Below are positions 18,566 to 27,863 of a DNA stretch of 64,000 nucleotides, piece after piece. The DNA comes from Zobellia uliginosa. GTDB taxonomy: Bacteria; Bacteroidota; Bacteroidia; Flavobacteriales; Flavobacteriaceae. Under the pieces are notes generated by a model, which worked only from the letters and a program-made list of their open reading frames with translations, had not been told where the DNA came from and did no database searches. Both the position numbers and the translations under genes were made by a program. The stretch is from NCBI RefSeq assembly GCF_018860745.1, contig NZ_JAHKPY010000012.1, positions 701,166 through 765,165 of the forward strand. Direction: 5' to 3'. How positions within the stretch are numbered: position 1 is the stretch's first letter; every line of letters starts with the position of its first letter.

Positions 18566-19699
18566 ATGAAAAACGCTTACATTACCAAAATATCCAAGTT
18601 TCTACCCAACTCACCTGTCGAAAATGACCAAATTGAAGAAAAATTAGGGTTTATAGACGGGCAAAAATCACGGGCGAAAAGCATAATTCTGCGCAATAAC
18701 AAAATTAAAAAAAGGTACTACGCCATTGATGAAAATGGTAATGTTACCCATAATAACGCGCAGCTTACCGCAGCAGCGATAGAAGAACTTTGCGACGAAA
18801 ATTTCAACAAAAAAGACATGGAGCTCCTCTCTTGCGGAACCTCTACACCAGATCAACTATTACCGTCTCATGCGGCAATGGTTCACGGAGTATTGAAAAA
18901 CGGCAATATGGAGATCAATTCTGCTTCCGGAGTTTGTTGTTCCGGCATGAACGCCCTTAAATATGGTTTTATGGCCATACAGGTAGGTCAGGTCAAGAAT
19001 GCGGTTTGTACGGGTTCGGAAAAAGTTTCAACTTGGACCAAAGCAGATTTCTACCAAGAAGAAATTGAGCATTTAAAGGAATTGGAGGAAAATCCAATGA
19101 TTGCGTTTGATAAGGATTTTTTACGATGGATGCTTTCTGATGGATCAGGAGCCATGCTCATAGAAAATGAACCAAATGGTGACACTCCGTTAAAAATAGA
19201 GTGGATGGAAGGATTTTCATACGCTTTTGAGATGGAAACCTGTATGTACGCCGGTGGTGAAAAACTAGAAAACGGAGAACTCAAACCATGGAGCGAATTC
19301 GCACCGGAAGATTGGGCCAAAAAATCTGTGTTTGCTATTAAACAAGATGTTAAGCTCTTGGGTGAAAACATCTTGAAAAAAGGAGTTGATTGCCTAAAGA
19401 CGATTTACGAAAAACATGGCATAGGACCTAATGACGTAGATTATTACCTACCACACATTTCTTCGTATTTCTTTAAACAAGGCCTATATGACGAAATGAA
19501 AGACCAAGGTGTAGAAATGCCTTGGGATAAATGGTTTTTGAATTTAGAGCATGTAGGTAATGTAGGTGCTGCCTCTATTTATCTAATGCTAGAAGAACTC
19601 GTTGATTCTGGCAAATTAAAAAAAGGAGATAGAATTTTGCTACATGTACCGGAAAGCGCCCGCTTTTCTTACACTTATGCCTATTTAACAGTGTGCTAG
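18566..19699 (+). CDS. darB: Dialkylresorcinol synthase DarB (KAS III-like)
   Basis: 377 aa ketosynthase of the FabH type with triad Cys125 (SGVCCSGMNAL), His297 (YLPHISS) and Asn332 (HVGNVGAAS). DarB condenses a 3-oxoacyl thioester with an alpha,beta-unsaturated acyl thioester to make the cyclohexanedione that becomes a dialkylresorcinol. It follows darA by 9 bp. The presence of both genes distinguishes a flexirubin cluster from a plain aryl-polyene cluster. Confidence 0.92.
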   Translation: MKNAYITKISKFLPNSPVENDQIEEKLGFIDGQKSRAKSIILRNNKIKKRYYAIDENGNVTHNNAQLTAAAIEELCDENFNKKDMELLSCGTSTPDQLLPSHAAMVHGVLKNGNMEINSASGVCCSGMNALKYGFMAIQVGQVKNAVCTGSEKVSTWTKADFYQEEIEHLKELEENPMIAFDKDFLRWMLSDGSGAMLIENEPNGDTPLKIEWMEGFSYAFEMETCMYAGGEKLENGELKPWSEFAPEDWAKKSVFAIKQDVKLLGENILKKGVDCLKTIYEKHGIGPNDVDYYLPHISSYFFKQGLYDEMKDQGVEMPWDKWFLNLEHVGNVGAASIYLMLEELVDSGKLKKGDRILLHVPESARFSYTYAYLTVC

Positions 19700-19700
19700 C

Positions 19701-20138
19701 ATGAACACATTGAAAGTACCCATAACCGACCAAGAGTTTCTACAAAATCTCATTCCGCAGAAACCACCTTTTATAATGGTTGGTAAGTTACTTCAATACT
19801 CAACCACCAGAATTGTATCCGGTCTAATTGTTCCCGAAGACAATCTATTTGTTTTTGAAAACAGGTTTATGGCTCCTGGTCTTATTGAGAATATGGCCCA
19901 GACTGTGGCATTGCATACCGGATATAAATATTATTTAGCAAAAAAACCGGCTCCCGTCGGGTATATTGGTGCCATAAAAAACGCTACTGTAAACGCTTTG
20001 CCCTTTGTAGGTCAGGAATTGGAAACCACTGTAGAAATCCTTCATGACATTATGGGCATTACCATGGTTTCTGCCAAGGTAACGTGTGAAGGCATTATAT
20101 TGGCAACTAGTGAAATGAAAACCGCATTGGCAAATTAA
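19701..20138 (+). CDS. Hotdog-fold 3-hydroxyacyl-ACP dehydratase-like protein (ApeP type)
   Basis: 145 aa. The opening FLQNLIPQKPPFIMVGKLL and the helix block APGLIENMAQTVALHTGYKY match the FabZ/ApeP-like hotdog dehydratases of aryl-polyene clusters. It starts one base after the darB stop and is followed one base after its own stop by a paralogue. The pair could form a heterodimer, as ApeI/ApeP-type dehydratases do, and would make the trans double bonds of the polyene. Confidence 0.82.
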   Translation: MNTLKVPITDQEFLQNLIPQKPPFIMVGKLLQYSTTRIVSGLIVPEDNLFVFENRFMAPGLIENMAQTVALHTGYKYYLAKKPAPVGYIGAIKNATVNALPFVGQELETTVEILHDIMGITMVSAKVTCEGIILATSEMKTALAN

Positions 20139-20139
20139 T

Positions 20140-20592
20140 TTGGAAGCACGGATTAACATAGATATCAAGAATTTTCTACCACACAGGGATCCTATGCTCA
20201 TGGCCAGCGTTACTCCTTATCTTGATGAAACCTCTGTTGAAACTTGTTTTGAGATAAAAGCATCCTGTATTTTCGTAAAAAACGGATACCTGTCCGAAAC
20301 CGGGCTCATTGAAAATGCCGCACAAACCTGTGCCGCTATAGTTGGTCAAAGCTTTTTTGATGATGATGACAAAGACGGGAGCAAAAGTAAAGTCATAGGT
20401 TACATTAGCGCGGTAAAAAAAGTTCAGATTATGGCATTGCCAAAAGTGGGCGAAACCATCTCTACAAAAGGTGAGCTCGTATCAAGGTATGATAATGATG
20501 CGTTCAGCAGCTGCACCATTGCTTCGGAAACTTTCAGAAACGGAGAATTAATCGTAGCTTGTACATTGAACTTTTTGATCCATGAGGTTTAA
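20140..20592 (+). CDS. Hotdog-fold 3-hydroxyacyl-ACP dehydratase-like protein, paralogue
   Basis: 150 aa, probable TTG start giving MEARINIDIKNFLPHRDPMLM. LPHRDPMLM and SETGLIENAAQTCAAIVGQ are the hotdog dehydratase landmarks, with the histidine retained here (PHRDP) where the preceding paralogue has QKPPF. It is tightly coupled to that gene. The two may divide catalytic and structural roles in one dehydratase complex. Confidence 0.82.
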   Translation: MEARINIDIKNFLPHRDPMLMASVTPYLDETSVETCFEIKASCIFVKNGYLSETGLIENAAQTCAAIVGQSFFDDDDKDGSKSKVIGYISAVKKVQIMALPKVGETISTKGELVSRYDNDAFSSCTIASETFRNGELIVACTLNFLIHEV

Positions 20593-20628
20593 GAGGGAAA
20601 AATTACGAATCCCCCAAAACAAAGACCA

Positions 20629-21027
20629 GTGAAAAAAGAAGAAGTACCACAAGACAAAGGCCTTTTAGATTCTGCCCAAACCAAAGAACTCACCTATGCC
20701 GTAGATGAGAACGGTGAGTATACTACAGAACTTAGCTCTGGCTGGGACCCTAAAACCATTGCCCTTAGCAATGCTATAAAGGATATTGAAGAACGTGTGG
20801 CTTTAGCTAAAAAACGCGTAGAAAACAAAGAGACCAGCCCTATTGAATATTATATGGAACTTCATAAAATGGACCTCCCGATTCTTTCAAGTTATGTTGG
20901 GCTTTGGCAGTGGCGCGTAAAACGTCATTTTAAACCAAAAAACTTTCAAAAACTAAACCAAAAGACCCTTGAAAAGTATGCCGATGTTTTTGATATCAGC
21001 ATTGAAGAACTGAAACACATTCCTTAA
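20629..21027 (+). CDS. Conserved hypothetical protein of flexirubin clusters
   Basis: 132 aa, GTG start, no signal peptide or membrane segment. Landmarks are SSGWDPKTIALSNAIKDIEER, ETSPIEYYMELHKMDLPILSS and a C-terminal FDISIEELKHIP. The protein is predicted helical and charged, and I recall it only as an uncharacterised partner in such clusters. It ends 8 bp before the BtrH-like gene, so the two may work together. No function is proposed. Confidence 0.75.
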   Translation: MKKEEVPQDKGLLDSAQTKELTYAVDENGEYTTELSSGWDPKTIALSNAIKDIEERVALAKKRVENKETSPIEYYMELHKMDLPILSSYVGLWQWRVKRHFKPKNFQKLNQKTLEKYADVFDISIEELKHIP

Positions 21028-21035
21028 ACATCCCC

Positions 21036-22031
21036 ATGCAAATAGAATTCACCCATAAACAATCGGCTCACTGTGAAAACGGCGTCGTAAGCAACCTAAT
21101 GCGCCATAACGGTTTCGATATCAGCGAACCAATGGTCTTTGGTATCGGGTCCGGTCTATTGTTCTGTTATATTCCCTTCCTAAAAGTAAACCATGCTCCC
21201 GTGGTAACTTACAGAGCTATGCCGGGCTTCATCTTTAACAGATTTGCAAAGCGAGTAGGTATTAAGATAAAACGTGAAAAATTTAGTAATCCTGAATCCG
21301 CAAAAGCACGTTTAGACGAAAATCTCAATAAAAACAATCCTGTTGGCCTACAGGTTGGAGTTTACAATTTATTGTACTTTCCAGATGAATACCGCTTTCA
21401 TTTTAATGCTCATAATCTAGTGGTTTATGGTAAAGATGGTGATAACTATCTCATTAGCGATCCCGTAATGGAACAGGTAACTACTTTAACAGAAAAACAA
21501 CTTGAAAAGGTTCGTTTTGCAAAAGGAGCTTTCGCACCTAAAGGCCATATCTACTACCCTACTTCATTTCCGGAAAAGCTGGAACTGGAAAGTGCTATTA
21601 TTAAGGGCATCGAACAGACCTGCCGTGAAATGACCGCTCCTTTCCCTATTGTTGGTGCCAACGGAGTAAAAACTATTGCCAAGCTAATACGCAAATGGCC
21701 CAAGAAAAAAGGAGCTAAAGTTGCCAATCACTATTTAGGCCAGATTGTACGTATGCAGGAAGAGATCGGTACGGGAGGTGGTGGTTTCAGGTATATTTAT
21801 GCCGCTTTTTTACAAGAGGCTAGCCAGGTTATTGGAAATGACAAATTGAAAGAACTCTCAAAAGAAATGACTCAAATTGGTGATAATTGGCGTGATTTTG
21901 CTGTGAACGCCTCTCGTATTTACAAAAATCGAAGTGCTCAAGATGATGCTTATAATAAGGTTGCAGATGAACTTGAAGCTATTGGTAATAGTGAAGCTGC
22001 TTTTTTCAAGAAATTGAAAAAGGCAATTTAA
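21036..22031 (+). CDS. BtrH N-terminal domain protein, probable thiol acyltransferase
   Basis: 331 aa. The N-terminal region HKQSAHCENGVVSNLMRHNG belongs to the BtrH N-terminal domain family. A papain-like triad can be proposed: Cys13, His126 (HFNAHNLVVYG) and Asp142 (LISDPV). BtrH moves an acyl group from a carrier protein to an acceptor in butirosin synthesis. By analogy this enzyme could transfer the finished polyene from ACP to an acceptor such as the resorcinol. This role is inference; the domain call is firm. Confidence 0.82.
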   Translation: MQIEFTHKQSAHCENGVVSNLMRHNGFDISEPMVFGIGSGLLFCYIPFLKVNHAPVVTYRAMPGFIFNRFAKRVGIKIKREKFSNPESAKARLDENLNKNNPVGLQVGVYNLLYFPDEYRFHFNAHNLVVYGKDGDNYLISDPVMEQVTTLTEKQLEKVRFAKGAFAPKGHIYYPTSFPEKLELESAIIKGIEQTCREMTAPFPIVGANGVKTIAKLIRKWPKKKGAKVANHYLGQIVRMQEEIGTGGGGFRYIYAAFLQEASQVIGNDKLKELSKEMTQIGDNWRDFAVNASRIYKNRSAQDDAYNKVADELEAIGNSEAAFFKKLKKAI

Positions 22032-22106
22032 CCCTAACGACCCTTCAATTAACCTAAATAAGAAAAATCATATTTTATCTTAGAAATTTCGATTAGTTTT
22101 GATATC

Positions 22107-22850
22107 ATGATTCAAATCAATGAGCTTTCAAAAAAGTACAAGGGTGCGGATGATTTTTCTGTCCGTAATTTGGATTTAACCATAGAACAAGGAGAGATTT
22201 TCGGGCTTTTAGGTCCTAATGGTGCTGGAAAGACTACCTTAATCTCTATGCTTAGCTCGTTATTAAAACCAACATCAGGCAATTTTACTATTGACGGACT
22301 TAATTATAAAGATCATAAAAACCAGCTGAAGCAGCTTATTGGTATTGTTCCACAAGAATATGCGCTCTACCCTTCGTTGAGTGCCTACGAAAACCTAATG
22401 TACTTTGGAAGTATGTACGGTTTAAAGGGGCAATCCCTAAAAGATGATGTGTATATGCATCTTGAGGAAATGGGGCTATTAAAATTCGCCCATAAAAAAA
22501 TACATGCTTTTTCAGGAGGAATGAAAAGGCGTATAAATTTGATTTCAAGCATTCTACATAAACCAAAAGTATTATTTCTAGATGAACCTACAGTTGGTGT
22601 TGATGTACAGTCCAAGAATGTGATCATGGCACATTTAAAGGAGTTGAATTTATCAGGCACAACTATTATTTACACCTCGCATCATTTAAATGAAGCTGAA
22701 CAATTTTGTACACGTGTAGGCATTATTGACCATGGTTCGCTTATTTGCCTAGGCAAGCCCAAAGACCTCATTGCTCAAGAAGAAAATACCGAGCATCTTG
22801 AAGAAGTGTTTTTAGCAAAAACCGGTAAAGCCCTTCGTGACCATGCATAA
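22107..22850 (+). CDS. ABC transporter ATP-binding protein
   Basis: 247 aa ATPase: Walker A GPNGAGKT (36-43), signature FSGGMKRR (near 137), Walker B VLFLDEPTVG. It resembles the ABC-2 (NatA/CcmA/DrrA) class. It overlaps the following permease gene, with which it forms an exporter likely to move the pigment or a precursor out of the cytoplasm. Confidence 0.93.
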   Translation: MIQINELSKKYKGADDFSVRNLDLTIEQGEIFGLLGPNGAGKTTLISMLSSLLKPTSGNFTIDGLNYKDHKNQLKQLIGIVPQEYALYPSLSAYENLMYFGSMYGLKGQSLKDDVYMHLEEMGLLKFAHKKIHAFSGGMKRRINLISSILHKPKVLFLDEPTVGVDVQSKNVIMAHLKELNLSGTTIIYTSHHLNEAEQFCTRVGIIDHGSLICLGKPKDLIAQEENTEHLEEVFLAKTGKALRDHA

Positions 22851-24111
22851 ACTTTGGGCTTCTACATACAAAGAGTTTTTACTCGTTACCCGTGATATAG
22901 GCGGACTTGCAGTACTTTTTCTAATGCCGTTATTGTTGGTTATTGTCATTACCACTATCCAAGACAACTCTTTTAAAACTATAAAAGAGACCAAACTGCC
23001 TATTCTTTTAGTTGATATGGACAAAGGGAAAGTATCCAAAGATATTTTAAAAAGCTTGGCGGATTCAAAACTGTTTCAAGTAGATACGGCAGCTACGGAT
23101 GAGGAAGCAAAACAACAAGTGCTTAAGGGTGATTACCAACTGGCTATTGTTATACCCAAAAATCTATCAACAGACCTTCAAATTAAAATCAACGAAAACG
23201 TAGATGGTATACTGTCCAAATTTAGTGACAATGAAGAAAGCATTCCCGAAGTAAAATCTCAGATGATGCCCAAAGAGGTAAAACTCTATTTTGACCCGGC
23301 CACACAGCAATCCTTCAAAAGTTCGGTGAGAAGTAATATTGATAAAATGATTTCCAAAATAGAAACGGAAACCATTTACACCGCTTTTCAGGAACAATTG
23401 ACCGATGACCCTTCCGAGGATATTTTTGAAACTGAAAAATTTATCACTTTTACAGAAATTGTTCCAAGTAAATACAAAGAGGCCCTGATACCTAATTCCA
23501 CCCAGCACAATATACCTGCGTGGACGCTATTTGCCATCTTTTTTATTATTCTACCTCTGGCCATAAATATGGTGAAAGAAAAAAACCAAGGCACATTTGT
23601 ACGGCTTAGAACCAACCCCGTATCATACGCTACGGTGCTAGGAGGTAAAACAATTGTTTTTCTAGGGGTTTCTTTAGTTCAGTTTACGCTAATGCTAGCG
23701 GTGGGTATCTTTCTTTTCCCATTAATTGGCTTACCTAAATTAGATGTTTCAGGTAGATTACCTCTATTATTCGTCGTGGCCTTTTTTGCAGGTTTGGCAG
23801 CTGTAGGTCTTGGTCTGTTATTGGGCACTGTAGCCAAAACCCAAGAACAATCCGCCCCATTCGGAGCTACATTCGTAGTGATTTTAGCCGCTATCGGAGG
23901 TGTCTGGGTCCCTGTTTTTGCCATGCCAAAATTTATGCAGGTACTATCTAACCTATCACCAATGAATTGGGGTCTAAGTGCATTTTATGATGTATTTTTG
24001 CGCAACGCAACCTTTATTGAGATTATTCCGGAAATATCACTTTTATTGCTATTTTTTGTGGTTACCACACTCATAGCCATTATCTATAACGAAAGAAAAA
24101 ATGCCGTCTAA
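22843..24111 (+). CDS. ABC-2 type transporter permease
   Basis: About 422 aa: one membrane segment near the N-terminus (GLAVLFLMPLLLVIVITTI), a large periplasmic part (about 50-215), then five C-terminal segments, the ABC2_membrane_3 layout. Starts at GTG 22837 or ATG 22843, inside the end of the ATPase gene; the ATG is used. The downstream thioesterase gene overlaps its end. This overlap chain shows it belongs to the biosynthetic operon. Confidence 0.92.
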   Translation: MHKLWASTYKEFLLVTRDIGGLAVLFLMPLLLVIVITTIQDNSFKTIKETKLPILLVDMDKGKVSKDILKSLADSKLFQVDTAATDEEAKQQVLKGDYQLAIVIPKNLSTDLQIKINENVDGILSKFSDNEESIPEVKSQMMPKEVKLYFDPATQQSFKSSVRSNIDKMISKIETETIYTAFQEQLTDDPSEDIFETEKFITFTEIVPSKYKEALIPNSTQHNIPAWTLFAIFFIILPLAINMVKEKNQGTFVRLRTNPVSYATVLGGKTIVFLGVSLVQFTLMLAVGIFLFPLIGLPKLDVSGRLPLLFVVAFFAGLAAVGLGLLLGTVAKTQEQSAPFGATFVVILAAIGGVWVPVFAMPKFMQVLSNLSPMNWGLSAFYDVFLRNATFIEIIPEISLLLLFFVVTTLIAIIYNERKNAV

Positions 24112-24538
24112 CACCAAAAAAGAAATCAGTTTTACTAGTGAAATCCGTGTGAGATTTGCAGAAACGGACCCATTGGGGATTGTATGGCACGGTAATTACA
24201 TTCAGTATTTTGAAGACGGTCGCGAAGCTTTTGGGCGTCATCATGGTATCTCATACCTAGACCAGAAAGACCATAATTTCTCTACGCCTATTGTAAAATC
24301 GGCATGTGAGCATAAATTACCCTTAAGCTATGGTGATGTGGCCACAATCAAAACCACCTATGTAGATTCACAAGCGGCAAAGATGATTTTCAAATACGAA
24401 ATCTTCAACCCTGCCGGAACTGTTGTATGTAAAGGTGAAACCGTTCAGGTTTTTGTTGAACTTGGTGGCGAATTATCATTAGTCATTCCTGAGTTTTTCG
24501 CAAGCTGGAAGAAAAAAGTGGGCCTTTTAAATGAATAG
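24101..24538 (+). CDS. Acyl-CoA/ACP thioesterase, 4HBT hotdog family
   Basis: 145 aa. The block RFAETDPLGIVWHGNYIQYFEDGREAFGR is the 4-hydroxybenzoyl-CoA thioesterase signature, with Asp in the DPLGIV position. In aryl-polyene clusters a 4HBT-like thioesterase (ApeK type) is a regular member. It could remove stalled chains or release acyl groups. The gene overlaps both neighbours (11 bp and 8 bp). Confidence 0.88.
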   Translation: MPSNTKKEISFTSEIRVRFAETDPLGIVWHGNYIQYFEDGREAFGRHHGISYLDQKDHNFSTPIVKSACEHKLPLSYGDVATIKTTYVDSQAAKMIFKYEIFNPAGTVVCKGETVQVFVELGGELSLVIPEFFASWKKKVGLLNE

Positions 24539-25679
24539 CGTTTACCTATCACATAACAATATAATTTCCGCTTACGGATTTGATAGTGCCGCTGCAGTCA
24601 GTAGCATTAAAAATGAAGTTTCCGGTCTGTCCTTGGTAGATGATTCTAAAATTCTACCAAATCCCTTTTATTCCTCTCTTATTCCTCAAGGAAGCTTGTC
24701 CGAGGCATTTGAAAAGTTAAACCCAAAAGAGGCGTATACTAGACTAGAACAAATACTTTTGGTTTCCTTGGCCGATACCATCAAGAAATCCGGAATTGAA
24801 CTTTCAGATAGAGTGGGCCTAATTGTATCAACTACAAAGGGCAACATAGATGTTCTTGAAGATGATAGTCCATTTGATGAAGAAAGAGCTTATCTTAACG
24901 AATTAGGCAAAAAAATAGAAAATTTTTTTGGTTTCAAAAACGAAGCTATTGTACTCTCCAACGCATGTGTTTCTGGAGTTTTAGCATTAGCGGTTGCCAA
25001 AAGATTCATTCATCAAAAACGCTACGATCATGTATTTGTGGTTGCCGGAGATTTAGTGAGCAAATTTATATTAACGGGGTTCAACTCGTTTCAGGCTTTA
25101 AGCGAAACACCTTGCAGACCTTATTGTAAAACCCGGGCGGGAATCAATATTGGCGAAGTAGGTTGCAGCGTTCTCGTTACTGCGGATAACACTAATTTAG
25201 TAGATGAATCAGTTCGTATTATAGGTGAAGCCTCTTGCAATGATGCCAACCATATTTCTGGCCCCTCTAGAACAGGAGAAGGTCTTTACCGAAGTATAGT
25301 TTCGGCAATGAATCAAGCAGAGATAGAAGCAGATGCTATAGATTATATTTCTGCGCATGGTACCGCTACCAATTACAATGATGAAATGGAAGCCATAGCT
25401 TTCAATAGAGCTAATTTACAGCACACGCCCCTAAACAGTCTAAAGGGCTATTTTGGGCACACGCTAGGAGCTTCCGGTCTTTTGGAAACTATAATCGGCA
25501 TGTATTCTTTGCATTCAAATACTTTATTCGCTTCTCTTGGTTTTCAAGAACTAGGGGTATCCAAACCTTTGCATATTATTAAAAAGACGACAGCCAAAGA
25601 AAGTAGCATCTTCCTAAAAACCGCTTCTGGTTTTGGAGGTTGTAATACCGCTGCAATTTTTCAAAAAGTCAATTCATGA
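24531..25679 (+). CDS. Beta-ketoacyl-ACP synthase, active
   Basis: 382 aa. Triad Cys146 (LSNACVSGVLAL), His276 (ISAHGTATN) and His310 (KGYFGHTLGASG) is complete. It is divergent from the other cluster synthases and belongs with the ApeR/ApeO-like set. It overlaps the thioesterase gene by 8 bp and the next gene by 4 bp (ATGA), so it is translationally coupled to both. Confidence 0.9.
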   Translation: MNSVYLSHNNIISAYGFDSAAAVSSIKNEVSGLSLVDDSKILPNPFYSSLIPQGSLSEAFEKLNPKEAYTRLEQILLVSLADTIKKSGIELSDRVGLIVSTTKGNIDVLEDDSPFDEERAYLNELGKKIENFFGFKNEAIVLSNACVSGVLALAVAKRFIHQKRYDHVFVVAGDLVSKFILTGFNSFQALSETPCRPYCKTRAGINIGEVGCSVLVTADNTNLVDESVRIIGEASCNDANHISGPSRTGEGLYRSIVSAMNQAEIEADAIDYISAHGTATNYNDEMEAIAFNRANLQHTPLNSLKGYFGHTLGASGLLETIIGMYSLHSNTLFASLGFQELGVSKPLHIIKKTTAKESSIFLKTASGFGGCNTAAIFQKVNS

Positions 25680-26284
25680 GCAGTGCTGACTACAAAATAA
25701 AATCATACTGCCACATTAGAGATGGTAAGGTTTCAAAAAACGGAGAAGTCCTTTTTTCCGATTCTTCGGAAGAGTTTTCTGCTTTCATTAAAGCAACATA
25801 CAAACATTTTGAAACCGACTATTCCAAGTTTTTCAAAATGGACAATCTTAGTAAATTGGCCTTTATGGGTGCAGAGGTTCTTTTACGAGATACTGATGAA
25901 AAAAATATAGCGCTTATTCTATCCAACAGAGCGTCTAGTTTAGACACTGACCGTAAACACCAAGCCGCTATTAGCAAGCAATCAGGCGCGTTTGCCAGTC
26001 CTGCCGTGTTTGTTTACACGCTTCCTAACATCTGTATGGGTGAAATTAGCATTCGCCACGAACTGTATTCTGAAAATAGTTTCTTTATATTTGCCGAGTT
26101 TAAACCCCATTTATTATCAGATTATGCCAATGATCTGTTAGAAACGGAAAAGGCCAATGAAGTACTTTGCGGTTGGGTTGATTATGATAAAGGAAAATAT
26201 GATGCGTTTTTATACGTTATCGCTAAAAAAGGTTTGTTACCCCTTGATACAGGTGAACTTACCAAATTATACAGAACAAAATGA
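25676..26284 (+). CDS. Short ketosynthase-like protein, catalytically inactive
   Basis: 202 aa, half the size of a ketosynthase. The pieces FKMDNLSKLAFMGAEVLL, LILSNRASSLDTDRKHQ and PAVFVYTLPNICMGEISIRH match the N-terminal ketoacyl-synthase-like domain family. No Cys-His-His triad is present. It is placed between an active synthase and an ACP, overlapping both by 4 bp, which suggests an accessory or scaffold role in a synthase complex. Not a truncation by mutation: the frame is clean and such short forms recur in aryl-polyene clusters. Confidence 0.75.
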   Translation: MSSADYKIKSYCHIRDGKVSKNGEVLFSDSSEEFSAFIKATYKHFETDYSKFFKMDNLSKLAFMGAEVLLRDTDEKNIALILSNRASSLDTDRKHQAAISKQSGAFASPAVFVYTLPNICMGEISIRHELYSENSFFIFAEFKPHLLSDYANDLLETEKANEVLCGWVDYDKGKYDAFLYVIAKKGLLPLDTGELTKLYRTK

Positions 26285-26538
26285 GCGAACTTAAACTAGA
26301 ATTGAAGGAAAAAATCATCGAGCAATTAAACTTAGAGGATGTTTCCGTTGACGAAATCGCAGATAACGACCCGCTTTTTGGCGAAGGTCTTGGACTTGAT
26401 TCTATTGATGCATTAGAACTTATCGTAATGCTAGATAAAGATTATGGTATTAAGCTAGCCGACCCAAAAGAGGGCCGTAAGATTTTTGAGTCTATTGATA
26501 CTATGGCCGCATACATTGCTGCTAATCGTTCAAATTAA
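26281..26538 (+). CDS. Acyl carrier protein 2 of the flexirubin cluster
   Basis: 85 aa, with phosphopantetheine site GLDSIDALELIV (Ser41). Its helix-2 motif DSIDALEL differs from ACP 1 (DSLDFVDL), suggesting a different set of partners. It overlaps the preceding gene by 4 bp (ATGA). Confidence 0.92.
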   Translation: MSELKLELKEKIIEQLNLEDVSVDEIADNDPLFGEGLGLDSIDALELIVMLDKDYGIKLADPKEGRKIFESIDTMAAYIAANRSN

Positions 26539-26660
26539 AAACACCATCTTTTTTGAACCTAACGGCACTCTCATTAAATATCCTTAATGTAAGTTGACTG
26601 TTGTGCTTAAGCCTAAGATTCGTATTTTTATTCTTATTTCTAAATTACCTCCAAATTAAT

Positions 26661-27863
26661 ATGTGCAAGGGCGTAGCAATTACGGGCATAGGTGCTATTT
26701 CTGCCATTGGAAACAATGCGCAAGAAAATTATGATGCACTTGTTTCTGGCAAAATAGGAATTTCTACTATTTCCAAAATAAATACCGTCCATAAAGATGA
26801 TATTATGGTTGGCGAAATAGAAATGACCAATGATCAATTGAAAGAAAAATTGGGAATTGCCAAAGGGGATGCCATATCACGAACCGCGCTTTTAGCCATG
26901 TTCGCTGCAGATGAAGCCATATTGCAGGCAGGAATTACCGATATAAACGATTATGAAACCGGACTAATCTCCGGAACTACCGTTGGCGGTATGGACCAAT
27001 CTGAAAAATATTATTTCGAATATTTTGAGAGTGAGGAAAATTGGGGTCATATTAATGGTCTTCATGCCGGGGATTCTACGCAAAAACTAGCGGCCCACAT
27101 AGGTTTAATCGAAAGTTTCGCTTCAACCATTAGCACAGCGTGTTCCTCTGCGGCCAATGCCATTATGTTGGGGGCACGAATGATAAAATCAGGTCAATTA
27201 GACCGTGTTATCGTTGGTGGCACGGATAGCCTGTGTAAGTTCACCATTAATGGTTTCAAAACGTTAATGATTCAATCGGATACGTATAACACACCTTTTG
27301 ATGACAATAGAAAAGGGCTAAATCTTGGTGAGGCAGCAGCTTACCTAGTTTTAGAATCGGATGAAATTATAAAAAAGAACAAAAGAACGATATTAGGGTA
27401 TGTAAAAGGGTATGGCAATGCCAACGACGCTTTTCACCAAACCGCATCTTCGGATAATGGCGATGGCGCCGTTCTAGCAATGGAAAAAGCGTTTAAGGTT
27501 TCTGGCTTAAAGCCGTCTGATATTGATTATGTGAATGCCCATGGCACAGCCACCCCTAATAACGACCTTTCCGAAGGCCGTGCTTTATTACGGACTTTTG
27601 GTGATAAGGTACCGGAATTCAGCTCAACAAAAGCATTTACCGGCCATACCTTGGCAGTAGCCGGCGGTTTAGAAGCTGTTTATTCCGTTTTGGCCTTACA
27701 GAACAACATTATTTATCCAAACCTAAACTTTAAGACTCCGATGAAGGAGTTTAGTCTGCTTCCTCAAACCACGGTGAAAAAGAAAGAACTTCGCAACGTG
27801 CTTTCTAATTCATTTGGTTTTGGAGGAAATTGTTCTACACTAATATTTTCAAAAGAAGCCTAA
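26661..27863 (+). CDS. Beta-ketoacyl-ACP synthase (ApeO-like), active
   Basis: 401 aa, triad Cys161 (ISTACSSAANAI), His294 (VNAHGTATP) and His329 (KAFTGHTLAVAG). The start at ATG 26661 gives MCKGVAITGIGAIS; an upstream TTG at 26601 would add 20 hydrophobic residues unlike any ketosynthase. The next gene overlaps its stop by one base and encodes a ketosynthase fold without the catalytic Cys. Such a pair resembles the ApeO-ApeC ketosynthase/chain-length-factor heterocomplex known from E. coli aryl-polyene synthesis. Confidence 0.92.
   Translation: MCKGVAITGIGAISAIGNNAQENYDALVSGKIGISTISKINTVHKDDIMVGEIEMTNDQLKEKLGIAKGDAISRTALLAMFAADEAILQAGITDINDYETGLISGTTVGGMDQSEKYYFEYFESEENWGHINGLHAGDSTQKLAAHIGLIESFASTISTACSSAANAIMLGARMIKSGQLDRVIVGGTDSLCKFTINGFKTLMIQSDTYNTPFDDNRKGLNLGEAAAYLVLESDEIIKKNKRTILGYVKGYGNANDAFHQTASSDNGDGAVLAMEKAFKVSGLKPSDIDYVNAHGTATPNNDLSEGRALLRTFGDKVPEFSSTKAFTGHTLAVAGGLEAVYSVLALQNNIIYPNLNFKTPMKEFSLLPQTTVKKKELRNVLSNSFGFGGNCSTLIFSKEA

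Noticed and set aside
26601-26660. TTG start for the ketosynthase at 26661
   Set aside because: Adds a hydrophobic segment that no ketosynthase has; MCKGVAITGIG is the true opening.
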